IMG/VR virus record: IMGVR_UViG_3300011113_000640
Location: 1 to 64,000 of that record
Length of the DNA stretch: 64,000 nucleotides
Reading direction: 5' to 3' (one strand)
From: a virus
Made by a program: the position numbers and the translations under genes. A model generated the notes under the pieces. The model saw only the letters and a list, made by a program, of their open reading frames with translations. It had not been told where the DNA came from and did not search any database. Below, piece after piece: positions 16,581 through 24,845 of this stretch (its first letter is position 1; every line of letters starts with the position of its first letter).

Positions 16581-16609
16581 ATTATATTATAGATTGATTT
16601 TTTGGACAA
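16581..16609 (-). promoter_or_regulatory. sigma70-type promoter TTGTCC-N17-TATAAT
   Basis: The -10 ends 6 bases before the ATG at 16574, so the predicted transcript has almost no leader. It overlaps the stop of the radical SAM gene. Confidence 0.45.
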
Positions 16610-17499
16610 TTATATTGGCAAGCTGACTGTAGATCCAAATTTTGATAAAATTCTACAACCAATTTATCAGCAAGCAACTGGCTGATAGTGGTTTTGGTTA
16701 TGTCGTAACTTTTTTTATTTTTTCCAAATTGATGCTTGTAATAAAATCTATGGTCGGCTACCCAACAACAAGGTGAATAATAGCCATCTGCGGTGATAAA
16801 ATGTTCTCTACCTGTGTTGCACTTGGGTTCGACCTGGGGTATGAGATTTTCTTTTTTCCATCTTTCCATGGAAACGAATCTTTCTCCAATTAACTCGTCA
16901 GATCTGGGCAACAGGTCCAAGGTTTGTTCGTCAAAACGATCACTGGGGTCCAGAAAAAAAGTATCTACCCCTAGTTCTTGAGACATTTTTTTGGCCTGTT
17001 CAACAGTTTCTTCATTGTAAGCAAAAGGAATGTATTTCCATACAGTTTGACAGTTGCTGGCCACACAGGTTTTAATGGCGGTTTGTATGCTGGGCCAGTC
17101 GGCATTTTTTCTATACTGCGTGAAATTATCTGGTGTGCCGTCTATGCTAAATTGCACTACGTCATCTTTATCAAGATACCCGGTCAATTGTTGCCACCAG
17201 CTTTGAGATTGATAACTGCCATTGGTAGTGATCGATATCATGGTTCCTGCTTGCTTGAGCTTGGCCACAAAATTGATCAGATCACTGTGATATATTGGGT
17301 CTCCATAGTTTCCGCAGAGAACCATGCGTTTGCCCGAAAGATCGATATCTAAAAATGACAGCAATAAGTCAATATCAAGATTGTGATTTTTCCAGTGCCC
17401 GGGCCATTGATTGATAAATCTGGTCCTGGCACATCCGGAACATTTGAGAGTGCAGATATTGGTAGGTTCTATGTGGAACCCAGTGATGGTATCAATCAT
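16582..17499 (-). CDS. radical SAM protein with C-terminal cysteine cluster
   Basis: 305 residues from the ATG at 17499. CTLKCSGC (Cys16, 20, 23) is the radical SAM 4Fe-4S signature; GNYGDPI follows as the SAM-contact segment and FSIDGT as a later barrel strand. The C-terminal part has CNTGREHFITADGYYSPCCW and CQYNCP, fitting a SPASM/twitch auxiliary cluster region. SPASM proteins typically modify peptides or install maturation marks. A 94-residue unknown gene and a second radical SAM gene lie just upstream with overlapping ends, so the three may work together. No obvious precursor peptide was found beside them. Confidence 0.85.
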   Translation of the reverse strand: MIDTITGFHIEPTNICTLKCSGCARTRFINQWPGHWKNHNLDIDLLLSFLDIDLSGKRMVLCGNYGDPIYHSDLINFVAKLKQAGTMISITTNGSYQSQSWWQQLTGYLDKDDVVQFSIDGTPDNFTQYRKNADWPSIQTAIKTCVASNCQTVWKYIPFAYNEETVEQAKKMSQELGVDTFFLDPSDRFDEQTLDLLPRSDELIGERFVSMERWKKENLIPQVEPKCNTGREHFITADGYYSPCCWVADHRFYYKHQFGKNKKSYDITKTTISQLLADKLVVEFYQNLDLQSACQYNCPKNQSII

Positions 17500-17500
17500 G

Positions 17501-17785
17501 CTAGGAAGTTTTGTTGATATCTTCTTTGGATAGTTCGTGTCCGTTTTCCTGGAACAAGCGTTCAATGGTGGTTGCATAGTGTTTGTAATAGTAGCTGACA
17601 ATGGTATCCCAATCTTTGGTGGCACTAAGTCCGGCCACGCTACACAACAACACCCGCTGTTCCTTAAAATCCAGGATAACATTGGTCATTTGCCAATCTT
17701 TGCGCCTGAGTCTTTTCGAGATAGTCATGACTTCATCAATCTTGCCCGAAGGTTTAGTGTAGTAGGTTAATAACAGATATCTCAT
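17501..17785 (-). CDS. conserved small phage protein
   Basis: 94 residues (MRYLLLTYYTKPSGKIDE...). It matches from memory a small protein family common in T4-like cyanophages. Mixed alpha/beta, no catalytic motif. ATGA overlap with the upstream radical SAM gene and 1-base spacing to the downstream one. Function unknown. Confidence 0.7.
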   Translation of the reverse strand: MRYLLLTYYTKPSGKIDEVMTISKRLRRKDWQMTNVILDFKEQRVLLCSVAGLSATKDWDTIVSYYYKHYATTIERLFQENGHELSKEDINKTS

Positions 17786-18867
17786 ATTAAATTTATTCCT
17801 AAGTAATTGCGATGATCGATGTTGCGTCTTGAATCTAGATCTTTGATGTAGGAACTCAACAAAATTGAATCTCCTGGAGTTAGTATAAGATCAGTGATGT
17901 TATCAATTTTTGTTTTAAAAATTAAATCATTTTGATAAAATCTTGATTGACGAATATTTACAAAATTATCATGTACTGTTTGTTTTATTTCTGGTGGCAA
18001 ATTATTGACCAGTAATGCCCGAGGCTTTGTTAAAATTGACAGAGTCCATTGATGGCACAGGTGTTCTATTTCTTGTAGCCGGTGTAAATTTAAAATACTC
18101 ACAGCATCAACTACTGTGTTAAATTGTATGTTACAGTTGATACTATTTGCCCACTGGAGATTTTCTAAAAATTTTGACCATTTCATTGGCCATCTGTGAT
18201 ATTCATTTATTTTTTCTACACCATCTACGCTGACCGTTAGTGTTAATTTTTTTATTCTTTTTAAAAATTCTTTCAAATTGTCATTGGTCCGGGTTAAATT
18301 AGTGTTTATAACTAGTTCGGGCTGTTGATCCAAGGTTGAAATATATTCTATTAATTGAATGAACTGATCGATAATTAAGGGTTCTCCTCCGGCCAGGTAA
18401 ACTTTTTTCGCCAGTTTTATTTTTTCTAAATCAAGTTTTAATTTACGAGACTTGGAATTTATTCCTAATTCTTTGGCCCAAAGAGAACTTTCGGTTGGAT
18501 TACAGGTAATACATGCCAAGTTGCATTTGTTATCATATCTTATGTCGTAAAAAAATACCTGGCGTGGCGAATCCTCAGTCCACTTTTCTATGTAATCGCT
18601 TACTTCTGCATGTTTTAGCCATCGAGCTGATTCCAAAAGCCTTGGACTAATTACTTGCGATTTTTCAAGATCGTAACATGATTGACAATGGACAATTTTT
18701 TCTCCGTTTTTTATTTTTTTTCTTAGTTCATTTGAACTAACAGAATCTAAATGATCAATTGAAGTAGGACTATAACAGCAAAAACGTTGGGCGTCACCTA
18801 GCGGATAAAATTGTTCAATGAATGGCAAAACACAAAAGGCCGGATTACTCAACCATTTAGTTGACAT
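17782..18867 (-). CDS. radical SAM protein
   Basis: 361 residues from the ATG at 18867. CNLACITC (Cys115, 119, 122) is the radical SAM signature, followed by YLAGGEPL (the GGE motif), VINTNLTR, and LTVSVDGVEKINEYHR. The N-terminal 70 residues contain further cysteines (FCCYSP, HCQSC) that may bind another cluster. The layout resembles twitch-domain radical SAM proteins found in phages. The gene is AT-richer than its neighbours, which may point to separate acquisition. It overlaps the clamp-loader stop by 19 bases. Confidence 0.85.
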   Translation of the reverse strand: MSTKWLSNPAFCVLPFIEQFYPLGDAQRFCCYSPTSIDHLDSVSSNELRKKIKNGEKIVHCQSCYDLEKSQVISPRLLESARWLKHAEVSDYIEKWTEDSPRQVFFYDIRYDNKCNLACITCNPTESSLWAKELGINSKSRKLKLDLEKIKLAKKVYLAGGEPLIIDQFIQLIEYISTLDQQPELVINTNLTRTNDNLKEFLKRIKKLTLTVSVDGVEKINEYHRWPMKWSKFLENLQWANSINCNIQFNTVVDAVSILNLHRLQEIEHLCHQWTLSILTKPRALLVNNLPPEIKQTVHDNFVNIRQSRFYQNDLIFKTKIDNITDLILTPGDSILLSSYIKDLDSRRNIDHRNYLGINLI

Positions 18868-19775
18868 AGTTCTACCAAGGTTGCACTCAAGTTGATTTCC
18901 TGGTCGGCCACCAAGGGAACATTGACCAAGCCGTTGCGTATGATTATGATGGCCTGATCCTGCCGTTCTGGATCCTTGGCCCACAAGTCCAGGTTGTCAT
19001 ACATCCAGCGGAATATGTCATCGGCTTCTTCGGGAGTGCTTGATTGGCAAATCAATGTTCTGGCTTCTTTGATTTTTCCGTCTTTGAACAGTTGCACACA
19101 GTCCAGTTTCCAATCTCCTGCGGCCTTGTCGGCTGAGCTGGGTGGCACCAGATGACCTGTGGTGCTGTTCTGTTGAGTCAAGTTTAGGCATTTGCGTAGA
19201 TCTGGATAAGTGGCTCGCACGTAGCTGTCAAGAGTATCAATGTCAAATTCCACCTGTTCAGTGACCAGTACCGTGGCCACTCGAGCAGTGAATTCCACCT
19301 GATCAGTTTTGACTATGTGCAGTTGTTGACAACGACTGTGTATGGGTGGAATGATCTTGTTGGGATAGTTACAGGTCAAGATGAATCTCACATGATCACT
19401 GTAGTCTTCCATGAGATTGCGTAGTGCCGGTTGCACACTTTGTGGATTCATGTAGTCAGCTTCGTCGATCAGCACAACCTTGAACGCACCAAAAGGCATG
19501 GTCTGGCAAAATGAAATCAGTTTGTCCACCCACTCGATCTTTCTAGCTTCTTTAGATCCATTGGCCCACATCACATCATATTCGTCGATACCCAGCTCAT
19601 TGATCAGCATTTTGGCCAAGGTGGTCTTGCCTGTGCCAGGGCCACCTGAAAACAACAAGTGCGGAATACTTTTTTCTTTGATCCAACTTTCAACCAGGGT
19701 TCTTTGATTGTGATCCACAAACACATAACCGTCTGCAGTTTTGGGACGGTATTTTTCTACCCAAAGTTCTTTCAT
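18849..19775 (-). CDS. sliding-clamp loader large subunit (RFC small/T4 gp44-like)
   Basis: 308 residues. AAA+ motifs: Walker A SGGPGTGKTTLA near 43-53, Walker B VVLIDEADYM near 103-112, sensor 1 LTCNYPNKI and the SRC arginine finger (IHSRCQ), then a C-terminal helical collar. It opens and loads the sliding clamp for the replisome, as gp44 with gp62 does in T4. ATGA overlap with the small membrane protein upstream. The small partner subunit is not recognisable here. Confidence 0.9.
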   Translation of the reverse strand: MKELWVEKYRPKTADGYVFVDHNQRTLVESWIKEKSIPHLLFSGGPGTGKTTLAKMLINELGIDEYDVMWANGSKEARKIEWVDKLISFCQTMPFGAFKVVLIDEADYMNPQSVQPALRNLMEDYSDHVRFILTCNYPNKIIPPIHSRCQQLHIVKTDQVEFTARVATVLVTEQVEFDIDTLDSYVRATYPDLRKCLNLTQQNSTTGHLVPPSSADKAAGDWKLDCVQLFKDGKIKEARTLICQSSTPEEADDIFRWMYDNLDLWAKDPERQDQAIIIIRNGLVNVPLVADQEINLSATLVELCQLNG

Positions 19776-19954
19776 GAGTTCTGTTCCGCAATGGCAATCA
19801 GTTCGGCCACGACTAGCAACACCGCGGCTGCTTGTATTTCGTAGTAGGCCAAAAATCCAAAGGCCACAATCCTGATGGCGTTTTTACTGAATGTGGCAAT
19901 TTTTCTTAATCGTGATTGTGGTAGTTGTGATTTAGTTGGTTTGGTTAATCCCAT
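19772..19954 (-). CDS. 60-residue membrane protein
   Basis: Basic N-terminus followed by one long hydrophobic stretch (IVAFGFLAYYEIQAAAVLLVVAELIA). Start supported by AGAGGA. First gene after the promoter at 19984; its stop overlaps the clamp-loader start. Function unknown. Confidence 0.6.
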   Translation of the reverse strand: MGLTKPTKSQLPQSRLRKIATFSKNAIRIVAFGFLAYYEIQAAAVLLVVAELIAIAEQNS

Positions 19955-19983
19955 GTGTTTCCTCTTTTGATTTTAGTCTTAAT

Positions 19984-20012
19984 ATTGTAACATACTCTCA
20001 GTTTCAAGTCAA
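19984..20012 (-). promoter_or_regulatory. sigma70 promoter TTGACT-N17-TACAAT
   Basis: Near-consensus early-type promoter upstream of the membrane protein and clamp loader. Spacer exactly 17. Confidence 0.65.
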
Positions 20013-20017
20013 GACAT

Positions 20018-20377
20018 TTACTGTTGAAGTTTTTTGCAATTTGAATCTCGCGGATGATCACGGCACCAGCGTTCACGACCACGGCGGTCCTGTTCCTCTT
20101 GACGCAGGCGTTGCCGTTCCTGTTCGTAGTTGGTGCGCTGGGTATCTTTCCTGATTGTATTGTATTCTTGCTGACTTATCTGGCGTGCTGGATCTACCCC
20201 ACACACATCACAGTTTTTCAAAATATAGGCTGGTCGATTAGTACGCTCTCTGGGCTCATGTGTGATCCATACGGCCATGGCCACGATCCATACTACGCAA
20301 CTTAACACAGTCAACCATTGTTGCCATCTAGGCAGATGTTGATACCATTGATATGCTCGTTGTAGGTCTTGTATCAT
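20018..20377 (-). CDS. membrane-anchored charged coiled-coil protein
   Basis: 119 residues. One transmembrane helix (residues about 21-39, LTVLSCVVWIVAMAVW), a CDVCG pair, then a highly charged Arg/Gln/Glu-rich helix. Start overlaps the stop of the 58-residue Cys-rich gene (ATGA). Looks like an inner-membrane protein with a soluble helical tail; function unknown. Confidence 0.6.
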   Translation of the reverse strand: MIQDLQRAYQWYQHLPRWQQWLTVLSCVVWIVAMAVWITHEPRERTNRPAYILKNCDVCGVDPARQISQQEYNTIRKDTQRTNYEQERQRLRQEEQDRRGRERWCRDHPRDSNCKKLQQ

Positions 20378-20550
20378 CTGCGTCGGAAAAAATTAAAAAA
20401 ATTACGGATTACTGTTTCAATTATTGCTGGCTCACGATGTGGACAACGTCCTTGATGCCAGTCACAATCAGGTTGGGGAATTTCTCTACAGAGCGAGCAT
20501 CGCGCCAGCTTTACCGCTTTAATATTTCTACCACTCGTTCTTGTTCCCAT
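20374..20550 (-). CDS. 58-residue Cys-rich (zinc-ribbon-like) protein
   Basis: Begins MGTRTSGRN and contains RCSLCREIPQPDCDWHQGRC followed by PHR: two Cys pairs plus His, a likely zinc site. Similar CDW-QGRCPHR proteins are, from memory, common in T4-like aquatic phages. Good ribosome binding site (AGGAG). It begins inside the upstream gene in another frame and ends with an ATGA overlap to the next gene. Function unknown. Confidence 0.65.
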   Translation of the reverse strand: MGTRTSGRNIKAVKLARCSLCREIPQPDCDWHQGRCPHREPAIIETVIRNFFNFFRRR

Positions 20551-20732
20551 GCCTCTTCTCCTACAAAAGTTGGCAATCTTTTATATTCATCTTCTAGCCA
20601 ACATTTTAACATATACAGATCTTTTTTGCAACTGCTACTGGTCCAACCGTCATTGTATGGACTGTGTATTTCAACCAAACTGCTTCGTATGACTGAATAG
20701 GTATCATCTAAATTAGGTTTACGGAATCCCAT
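20511..20732 (-). CDS. small conserved phage protein
   Basis: 73 residues (MGFRKPNLDDTYSVIRSS...). Mainly helical, no motif. A degenerate octamer (TGAAAATA) ends 5 bases before the ATG. Its 3' 40 bases overlap the Cys-rich gene in another frame. Confidence 0.5.
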   Translation of the reverse strand: MGFRKPNLDDTYSVIRSSLVEIHSPYNDGWTSSSCKKDLYMLKCWLEDEYKRLPTFVGEEAWEQERVVEILKR

Positions 20733-20751
20733 CAGTGTATTTTCACTTAAA

Positions 20752-21291
20752 TTAAAATTTTAAATTCCAGACATTATTATCAATTACATAATCTAGTGCA
20801 TCAACTACTTGTTCAATTGGTTGTCCTTGATGATCGCTCATTTTTGATTGAAACTTTGAAGGTTCTAGCACACAGTAGGTTCCACAAAATTTACCTTGCA
20901 CCACTCCATATAAGAAACTACTGATTGCATGTTTGGATTCGTTATAAGTCAATCTGGACAAACTTATGTCTGGCCAGCTGGTCCAGTTTGCCGCATTACT
21001 AGATACTACGATTGTTTTTCCTTGGTATTTTTTTTCAATCAGTTGACCAACAAGGTATGCTGGTGCCACGTAATTTACCATCCACATGTTCCATAAATCA
21101 TTATCATAAACACCAGCTGTGATGATAACAACGTCTTTTTGCGACAATAAATTGGCTAGTTGATCGCATTGTTTTTTTTGAGTTAAATCAAATTGTTCAT
21201 GAGTAAACAATTCAATATCATAATTGTTCAAGTTTTTTCTTTGCCATGCCTGTGCCAACTCACCACCGCCTATCAATGCCACTGTTTTCAT
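20752..21291 (-). CDS. short-chain dehydrogenase-like protein
   Basis: 179 residues. N-terminal Rossmann motif VALIGGGELAQAW, VVIITAGVYD, IVVSSNAANWTSW (catalytic Ser region) and YNESKHAISSF (Y-x-x-x-K). Shorter than typical SDRs (about 250 residues), as in other phage SDR-like proteins. The cofactor site and Tyr/Lys pair are present, so activity is possible; substrate unknown. AT-rich relative to its neighbours. Confidence 0.7.
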   Translation of the reverse strand: MKTVALIGGGELAQAWQRKNLNNYDIELFTHEQFDLTQKKQCDQLANLLSQKDVVIITAGVYDNDLWNMWMVNYVAPAYLVGQLIEKKYQGKTIVVSSNAANWTSWPDISLSRLTYNESKHAISSFLYGVVQGKFCGTYCVLEPSKFQSKMSDHQGQPIEQVVDALDYVIDNNVWNLKF

Positions 21292-21341
21292 ATGTGTTTC
21301 TCTATGTTATTGTAGGTTTCAAATTTGTTGTGCATCAAAGT

Positions 21342-21491
21342 TTAACTGGGCACTATGTGTGGAATGTAAGGAACGTTTCTAGGGCCGTGACGTTGTTCCA
21401 GCAACATTCTGGCTTCGACCAAATCTCGGGCCCACACACGATCTTTCCGTTCACCTTCGGGTGTGCGCACAGTGGTTTCATACATGGGCAT
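21342..21491 (-). CDS. 49-residue conserved phage protein
   Basis: Reads MPMYETTVRTPEGERKDRVW then a helix (DLVEARMLLEQRHGPRNVPY). Begins 2 bases after the co-chaperonin stop. Regular charge pattern and close spacing support translation. Function unknown. Confidence 0.6.
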   Translation of the reverse strand: MPMYETTVRTPEGERKDRVWARDLVEARMLLEQRHGPRNVPYIPHIVPS

Positions 21492-21493
21492 GA

Positions 21494-21892
21494 TTAATCT
21501 CTGCTTTGTTTGGGCACATGCACCGCGGTACTCATGGTATCGTCTTTGGGACGTTCCTCACCGTCGGCAATCAGCAGAATGTCATCGGGATCAATTTTTC
21601 GTATGGTTCGTTTGGTCTTTCCAGATCCATCGTCTATGTCTACGCCTCTAGTCCAACGACCGTGTGCTACCAAGATCCACTGTCCTACTTGCACATCCTT
21701 TTGATCCCGGCCCACTGCATACACACGACCCCATCTAGGACGTATGCCCAGGGTAGTACCATTGTCATTGGGCAGGATCAAGCCGCTTTGTGTGATACGG
21801 GTATCAAATTCCATGTCTGAAACTATGACATTGTCGTGCAGGGCTTTGATTTGGTCTTGAGTAATTTGATGTGGTGCAAATGCTGGTTTCAT
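21494..21892 (-). CDS. GroES/gp31-like co-chaperonin
   Basis: 132 residues. A GroES-type beta-barrel is visible: LHDNVIVSDM at the start, RITQSGLILPNDNGTT as the mobile loop, RPRWGRVYAVGRDQKDVQVGQWILVAHGRWTRGVD, and IRKIDPDDILLIAD at the end. Phage co-chaperonins such as T4 gp31 replace GroES on host GroEL to fold the large capsid protein. Longer than bacterial GroES (about 97), as in phages. Ribosome binding site AGAGGA. Confidence 0.85.
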   Translation of the reverse strand: MKPAFAPHQITQDQIKALHDNVIVSDMEFDTRITQSGLILPNDNGTTLGIRPRWGRVYAVGRDQKDVQVGQWILVAHGRWTRGVDIDDGSGKTKRTIRKIDPDDILLIADGEERPKDDTMSTAVHVPKQSRD

Positions 21893-21900
21893 GGGTCCTC

Positions 21901-22521
21901 TTAGATTTTTCTAAGACCGCTGTCTTGTGCTTTTTGTCTGCGTGTGCGGTCTAATTCTTGTTTGATTTCTCGGCTACGAGCTATAGCCCCTGCTAGGCCA
22001 CCGCCAGATGTGGCAGGAGCAACGTTGCCGGTTGCAGGGCTCTTGACTGGTCTTGCAGGATTTTTTAAATCCACTTCAGGAGCACGAGCCTGTGCTGGCG
22101 TAGGTTGAGGGCTCAAAGGAGGCGTAGATGCCGGGGGTGTAGGTGCCTGGCGTTGTTGAACTGGAGGAGTTTCTACTTGTGGCACGGGAGATGGGGTTGC
22201 TTCAATCACCGGCTCGGGTTGCACATCGTCCACATGCCCGCGACTTTGTATTTGTGTCTCTGGTGTGACCTGAGTTTTGTTTGCACGGTTTTTTCTGCTA
22301 CTGGTTTGCGGTGGAGCAGAACTCACATTGGTACTAGTAGAATCATTGTGCCTTTGAATACGTTCTGTTCTTGTTTCAATGACCTGATTTAAACTGTCAA
22401 TCTTGTCTCCACGAGCATTTACTTTCATGTTACCCACGGCTCGAACATGTTCGTTCTGCAACATAATGGTTCCTAGATCAACCATTTTTCCCTGGGCACT
22501 ACGGTATACTTTGCTGGTCAT
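21901..22521 (-). CDS. conserved phage protein with proline-rich centre
   Basis: 206 residues. The conserved N-terminus (MTSKVYRSAQGKMVDLGTIM, then RAVGNMKVNARGD) recalls a family in T4-like marine phages; the middle is a Pro/Gln/Thr-rich linker; the C-terminal 30 residues are a basic helix. Preceded by a GTTAAATA octamer and an AAGGAA ribosome binding site. Possibly virion-associated; function unknown. Confidence 0.6.
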   Translation of the reverse strand: MTSKVYRSAQGKMVDLGTIMLQNEHVRAVGNMKVNARGDKIDSLNQVIETRTERIQRHNDSTSTNVSSAPPQTSSRKNRANKTQVTPETQIQSRGHVDDVQPEPVIEATPSPVPQVETPPVQQRQAPTPPASTPPLSPQPTPAQARAPEVDLKNPARPVKSPATGNVAPATSGGGLAGAIARSREIKQELDRTRRQKAQDSGLRKI

Positions 22522-22544
22522 AATAGATTCCTTGTCTTATTCTT

Positions 22545-22552
22545 TATTTAAC
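22545..22552 (-). promoter_or_regulatory. late-type octamer GTTAAATA
   Basis: About 23 bases upstream of the gene starting at 22521 and overlapping the stop of the upstream PolIII-alpha-motif gene. Confidence 0.35.
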
Positions 22553-23060
22553 GCAGGAATTCCGTGATATCTAAATTATAGTATAAACTGTCAATCCTAT
22601 GCACACCCAGCTTGTACAGCACAAAACTGGACACGCTGCTACCACGTCCAACGCCCCAGATGATGTTGTTGTCACGCATGACGTCAACTAGATACTTTAG
22701 ATATCGCAATAAATCAAACAAGTCACGTTCTTGATACAGCAGTAGTTCTGCGCCACAGCGTTGCAGTTCGGCTTCGGATTTGCACAGGTTTAAAACATGT
22801 TGCGCTATATCCAGTTGCTGGTATTCATTGGGCATGTACCATTGCTGTTGATTTGCGGCATGCCATTCTGGCACACTTAAAGTGTGGAATCTTTGTTGTT
22901 GAAATCCTGGCACAGGAGTTGCAGTGTTGGGCCAGCGGGTGAGATCCACTGACTGGTCAACGATCATGCCATCAAACACAGAAAAATCTCGGCCTTTCAT
23001 GACTAGATCAACCACGTCGTTTTGGTCAAAGATCAATTCACCAAATTTATTCTGTTTCAT
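22548..23060 (-). CDS. short PolIII-alpha (DnaE) palm-entry motif protein
   Basis: 170 residues from the ATG at 23060. The C-terminal 60 residues align with the start of the PolIII-alpha palm: LLRYLKYLVDVMRDNNIIWG then VGRGSSVSSFVLYKLGV and LDITEFLR (compare the E. coli GPGRGSGAGSLVAY region). The protein stops exactly before the catalytic PDxDxD motif, so it cannot polymerise DNA alone. The N-terminal 110 residues are unfamiliar. It overlaps the upstream gene by 14 bases. It could be a relic, a split-polymerase piece or a regulator; the polymerase core at 46 kb is a separate, complete protein. Confidence 0.65.
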   Translation of the reverse strand: MKQNKFGELIFDQNDVVDLVMKGRDFSVFDGMIVDQSVDLTRWPNTATPVPGFQQQRFHTLSVPEWHAANQQQWYMPNEYQQLDIAQHVLNLCKSEAELQRCGAELLLYQERDLFDLLRYLKYLVDVMRDNNIIWGVGRGSSVSSFVLYKLGVHRIDSLYYNLDITEFLR

Positions 23061-23655
23061 TGGGTTGTTTGAAATTGGCAAATACAACTACGTTTCCTAC
23101 ATCGGTTTCACTGGGAGTGTCAGTCCAGGCCATGTCAAGATCACGCCAGGCTGTGTTCTGTGCCAGGCTCACAATCTTGTCAGACTCTTCGGACACAATA
23201 TCACTGTGTACCAGGTCGGACGTGGACCACCAAGCAGGCTGTTCAAATCCCATGCTGTCTTCGAAATCACTGTGCAGGTAGGTTATGTTTTCTCCTAGAG
23301 CACTGGCCAGTTCAGTTTCCACTATGTTCATGCGCCCTTCTGTGATGGCATTGAGTTTAAAGTATAGCATGATACCTATGATTTGATCAACTGGTTCGCT
23401 GGGCATTGTGGTCACATTGACACCTGCTGTGGCCAATTTTCTGCAAACTTCTAAATGCTGATGATTCACAAACACAGTGCTGTCTAACTGCGTGTAGATA
23501 AAATATTTGATGCGCTCAAATGCTGTGTTTTGGTCCTCGGCATTTTTGGTTGTGGTGGTCATCCACAGCCTGACACTGTAGTTGTTCATGCGCAACTGGT
23601 CATTGTAATAGATGCCAGCGGTGAAATGCATGTCGTGTTTGAGTCTCACGTTCAT
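23047..23655 (-). CDS. conserved phage protein, unknown
   Basis: 202 residues (MNVRLKHDMHFTAGIYYND...). Alpha/beta composition with acidic C-terminal half. Overlaps by 14 bases the downstream PolIII-alpha-motif gene and by 4 (ATGA) the upstream small gene. No motif recognised. Confidence 0.6.
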   Translation of the reverse strand: MNVRLKHDMHFTAGIYYNDQLRMNNYSVRLWMTTTTKNAEDQNTAFERIKYFIYTQLDSTVFVNHQHLEVCRKLATAGVNVTTMPSEPVDQIIGIMLYFKLNAITEGRMNIVETELASALGENITYLHSDFEDSMGFEQPAWWSTSDLVHSDIVSEESDKIVSLAQNTAWRDLDMAWTDTPSETDVGNVVVFANFKQPNETE

Positions 23656-23873
23656 GAAATGTCTATCACATCATTGAAATTGTTGTCAGGATTGGTGCGT
23701 ATTTTTTCTTGGTATTTGACCTGATGGCTTTCTATGGCCATCCTGATTTGATCACACAGATAAGCGTTGCCCATTCGCATGGCTATAGTTAGTTTTTTGT
23801 TCAATTCGGTGATACGATTCAGCAGTTCTTCAGCACTAAGCTCGTCTAGTTTACCGATCAAAGGATGTTCCAT
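23652..23873 (-). CDS. small helical conserved phage protein
   Basis: 73 residues (MEHPLIGKLDELSAEELLNR...). Two predicted helices and a KYQEK stretch; similar proteins occur in T4-like cyanophages from memory. The sigma70 -10 lies 6 bases before the ATG. Function unknown. Confidence 0.65.
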   Translation of the reverse strand: MEHPLIGKLDELSAEELLNRITELNKKLTIAMRMGNAYLCDQIRMAIESHQVKYQEKIRTNPDNNFNDVIDIS

Positions 23874-23879
23874 ACTTAG

Positions 23880-23908
23880 ATTGTACGGAAAAATTTGGGT
23901 TATGTCAA
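23880..23908 (-). promoter_or_regulatory. sigma70 promoter TTGACA-N17-TACAAT
   Basis: Near-perfect early promoter; its -10 ends 6 bases before the ATG at 23873, predicting a leaderless mRNA for the 20.7-23.9 kb gene run. Confidence 0.7.
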
Positions 23909-23917
23909 GCAGTTAGG

Positions 23918-24802
23918 TCAGGCAAACACACAACCGTTGTTGCCAATACAGAACCATTTGCTGTTGATATACTGTAGCGTACAAGCATCTCCAATGGTAT
24001 CAAAGGTTATAGTTCCTGTGCCTGAAGTCTTCCAACCTGCATTGGTCACAGTGATCACCATGTCTCCACCGTCGGCAAACATGGCAAATGTTTTTATCTG
24101 GCCGTTTGCTCCGGCGGCCAAGGTTGCTGTGCTGGGTGCCACAGTGCTGAAATAACTGGTGGCCAATGCCAAATTAGCTGCTGCTGAGGCGGCTAAATTT
24201 TCACTGGAATTATTGAATGGTTGGATTTGTTTGTTGATTTCGTTGACAGTAATGGTGCTTCCACCGTTGCTGGTCACAAATGTAAAACTGTAAACGCCAG
24301 TGGCGGCAAAAGTTATTGTCCTGGTAGACGTGTTGTAACCCTGGATGCCTTGACCGTTGACTGTGACCGCAGCAGGTAACACCAGTGTGTGTATGATGTT
24401 GGCCACTGTGACCTGCACTGTGACCGAGGCAGCAGCGCCAGCGGCTGGAAAATTTGTAAATGCCAGGGTTACCGCACCATTGGTAGTCAAGGTCTGGTAG
24501 CTACCCAACGAATAATTTACAACGGTTGTACCGCTGACTGTGCCCAGACTGACCACGGATTCGCTCATGCCTTGCAACTGAGCATTGCTCAAAATACTAC
24601 CACCCATGTCGTTGTTGAGTGTGGTTCCTGTAAGCGCTGCTTTTAATACAGCTTTGTTTTGCAAATCTGTGATTTCGTTGGCAGCAAACTCAAAATTGGT
24701 TTGTGTGTTGGTAAAATTGTCGCGAAAGCCCTGACTGTTGTTGTCTTGCCCGGCTACCGGGTAATTGCCATCGATGTTATTGGGGTTTATATTACTTGTC
24801 AT
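23918..24802 (-). CDS. tail/virion structural protein
   Basis: 294 residues. The N-terminus (NINPNNIDGNYPVAGQDNNS, then GFRDNFTNT) is typical of fibre-type proteins in T4-like aquatic phages; the rest is Thr/Ala/Gly/Val-rich beta structure. Ends with two cysteines (WFCIGNNGCVFA). Late-type GATAAATA upstream and an AGGA ribosome binding site. Last gene of the leftward tail block. Confidence 0.7.
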   Translation of the reverse strand: MTSNINPNNIDGNYPVAGQDNNSQGFRDNFTNTQTNFEFAANEITDLQNKAVLKAALTGTTLNNDMGGSILSNAQLQGMSESVVSLGTVSGTTVVNYSLGSYQTLTTNGAVTLAFTNFPAAGAAASVTVQVTVANIIHTLVLPAAVTVNGQGIQGYNTSTRTITFAATGVYSFTFVTSNGGSTITVNEINKQIQPFNNSSENLAASAAANLALATSYFSTVAPSTATLAAGANGQIKTFAMFADGGDMVITVTNAGWKTSGTGTITFDTIGDACTLQYINSKWFCIGNNGCVFA

Positions 24803-24825
24803 AAATTTTCCTGTTTTACCTTAGA

Positions 24826-24833
24826 TATTTATC
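24826..24833 (-). promoter_or_regulatory. late-type octamer GATAAATA
   Basis: About 23 bases upstream of the structural gene start at 24802. Confidence 0.4.
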
Positions 24834-24845
24834 ACAGCAAATGGG

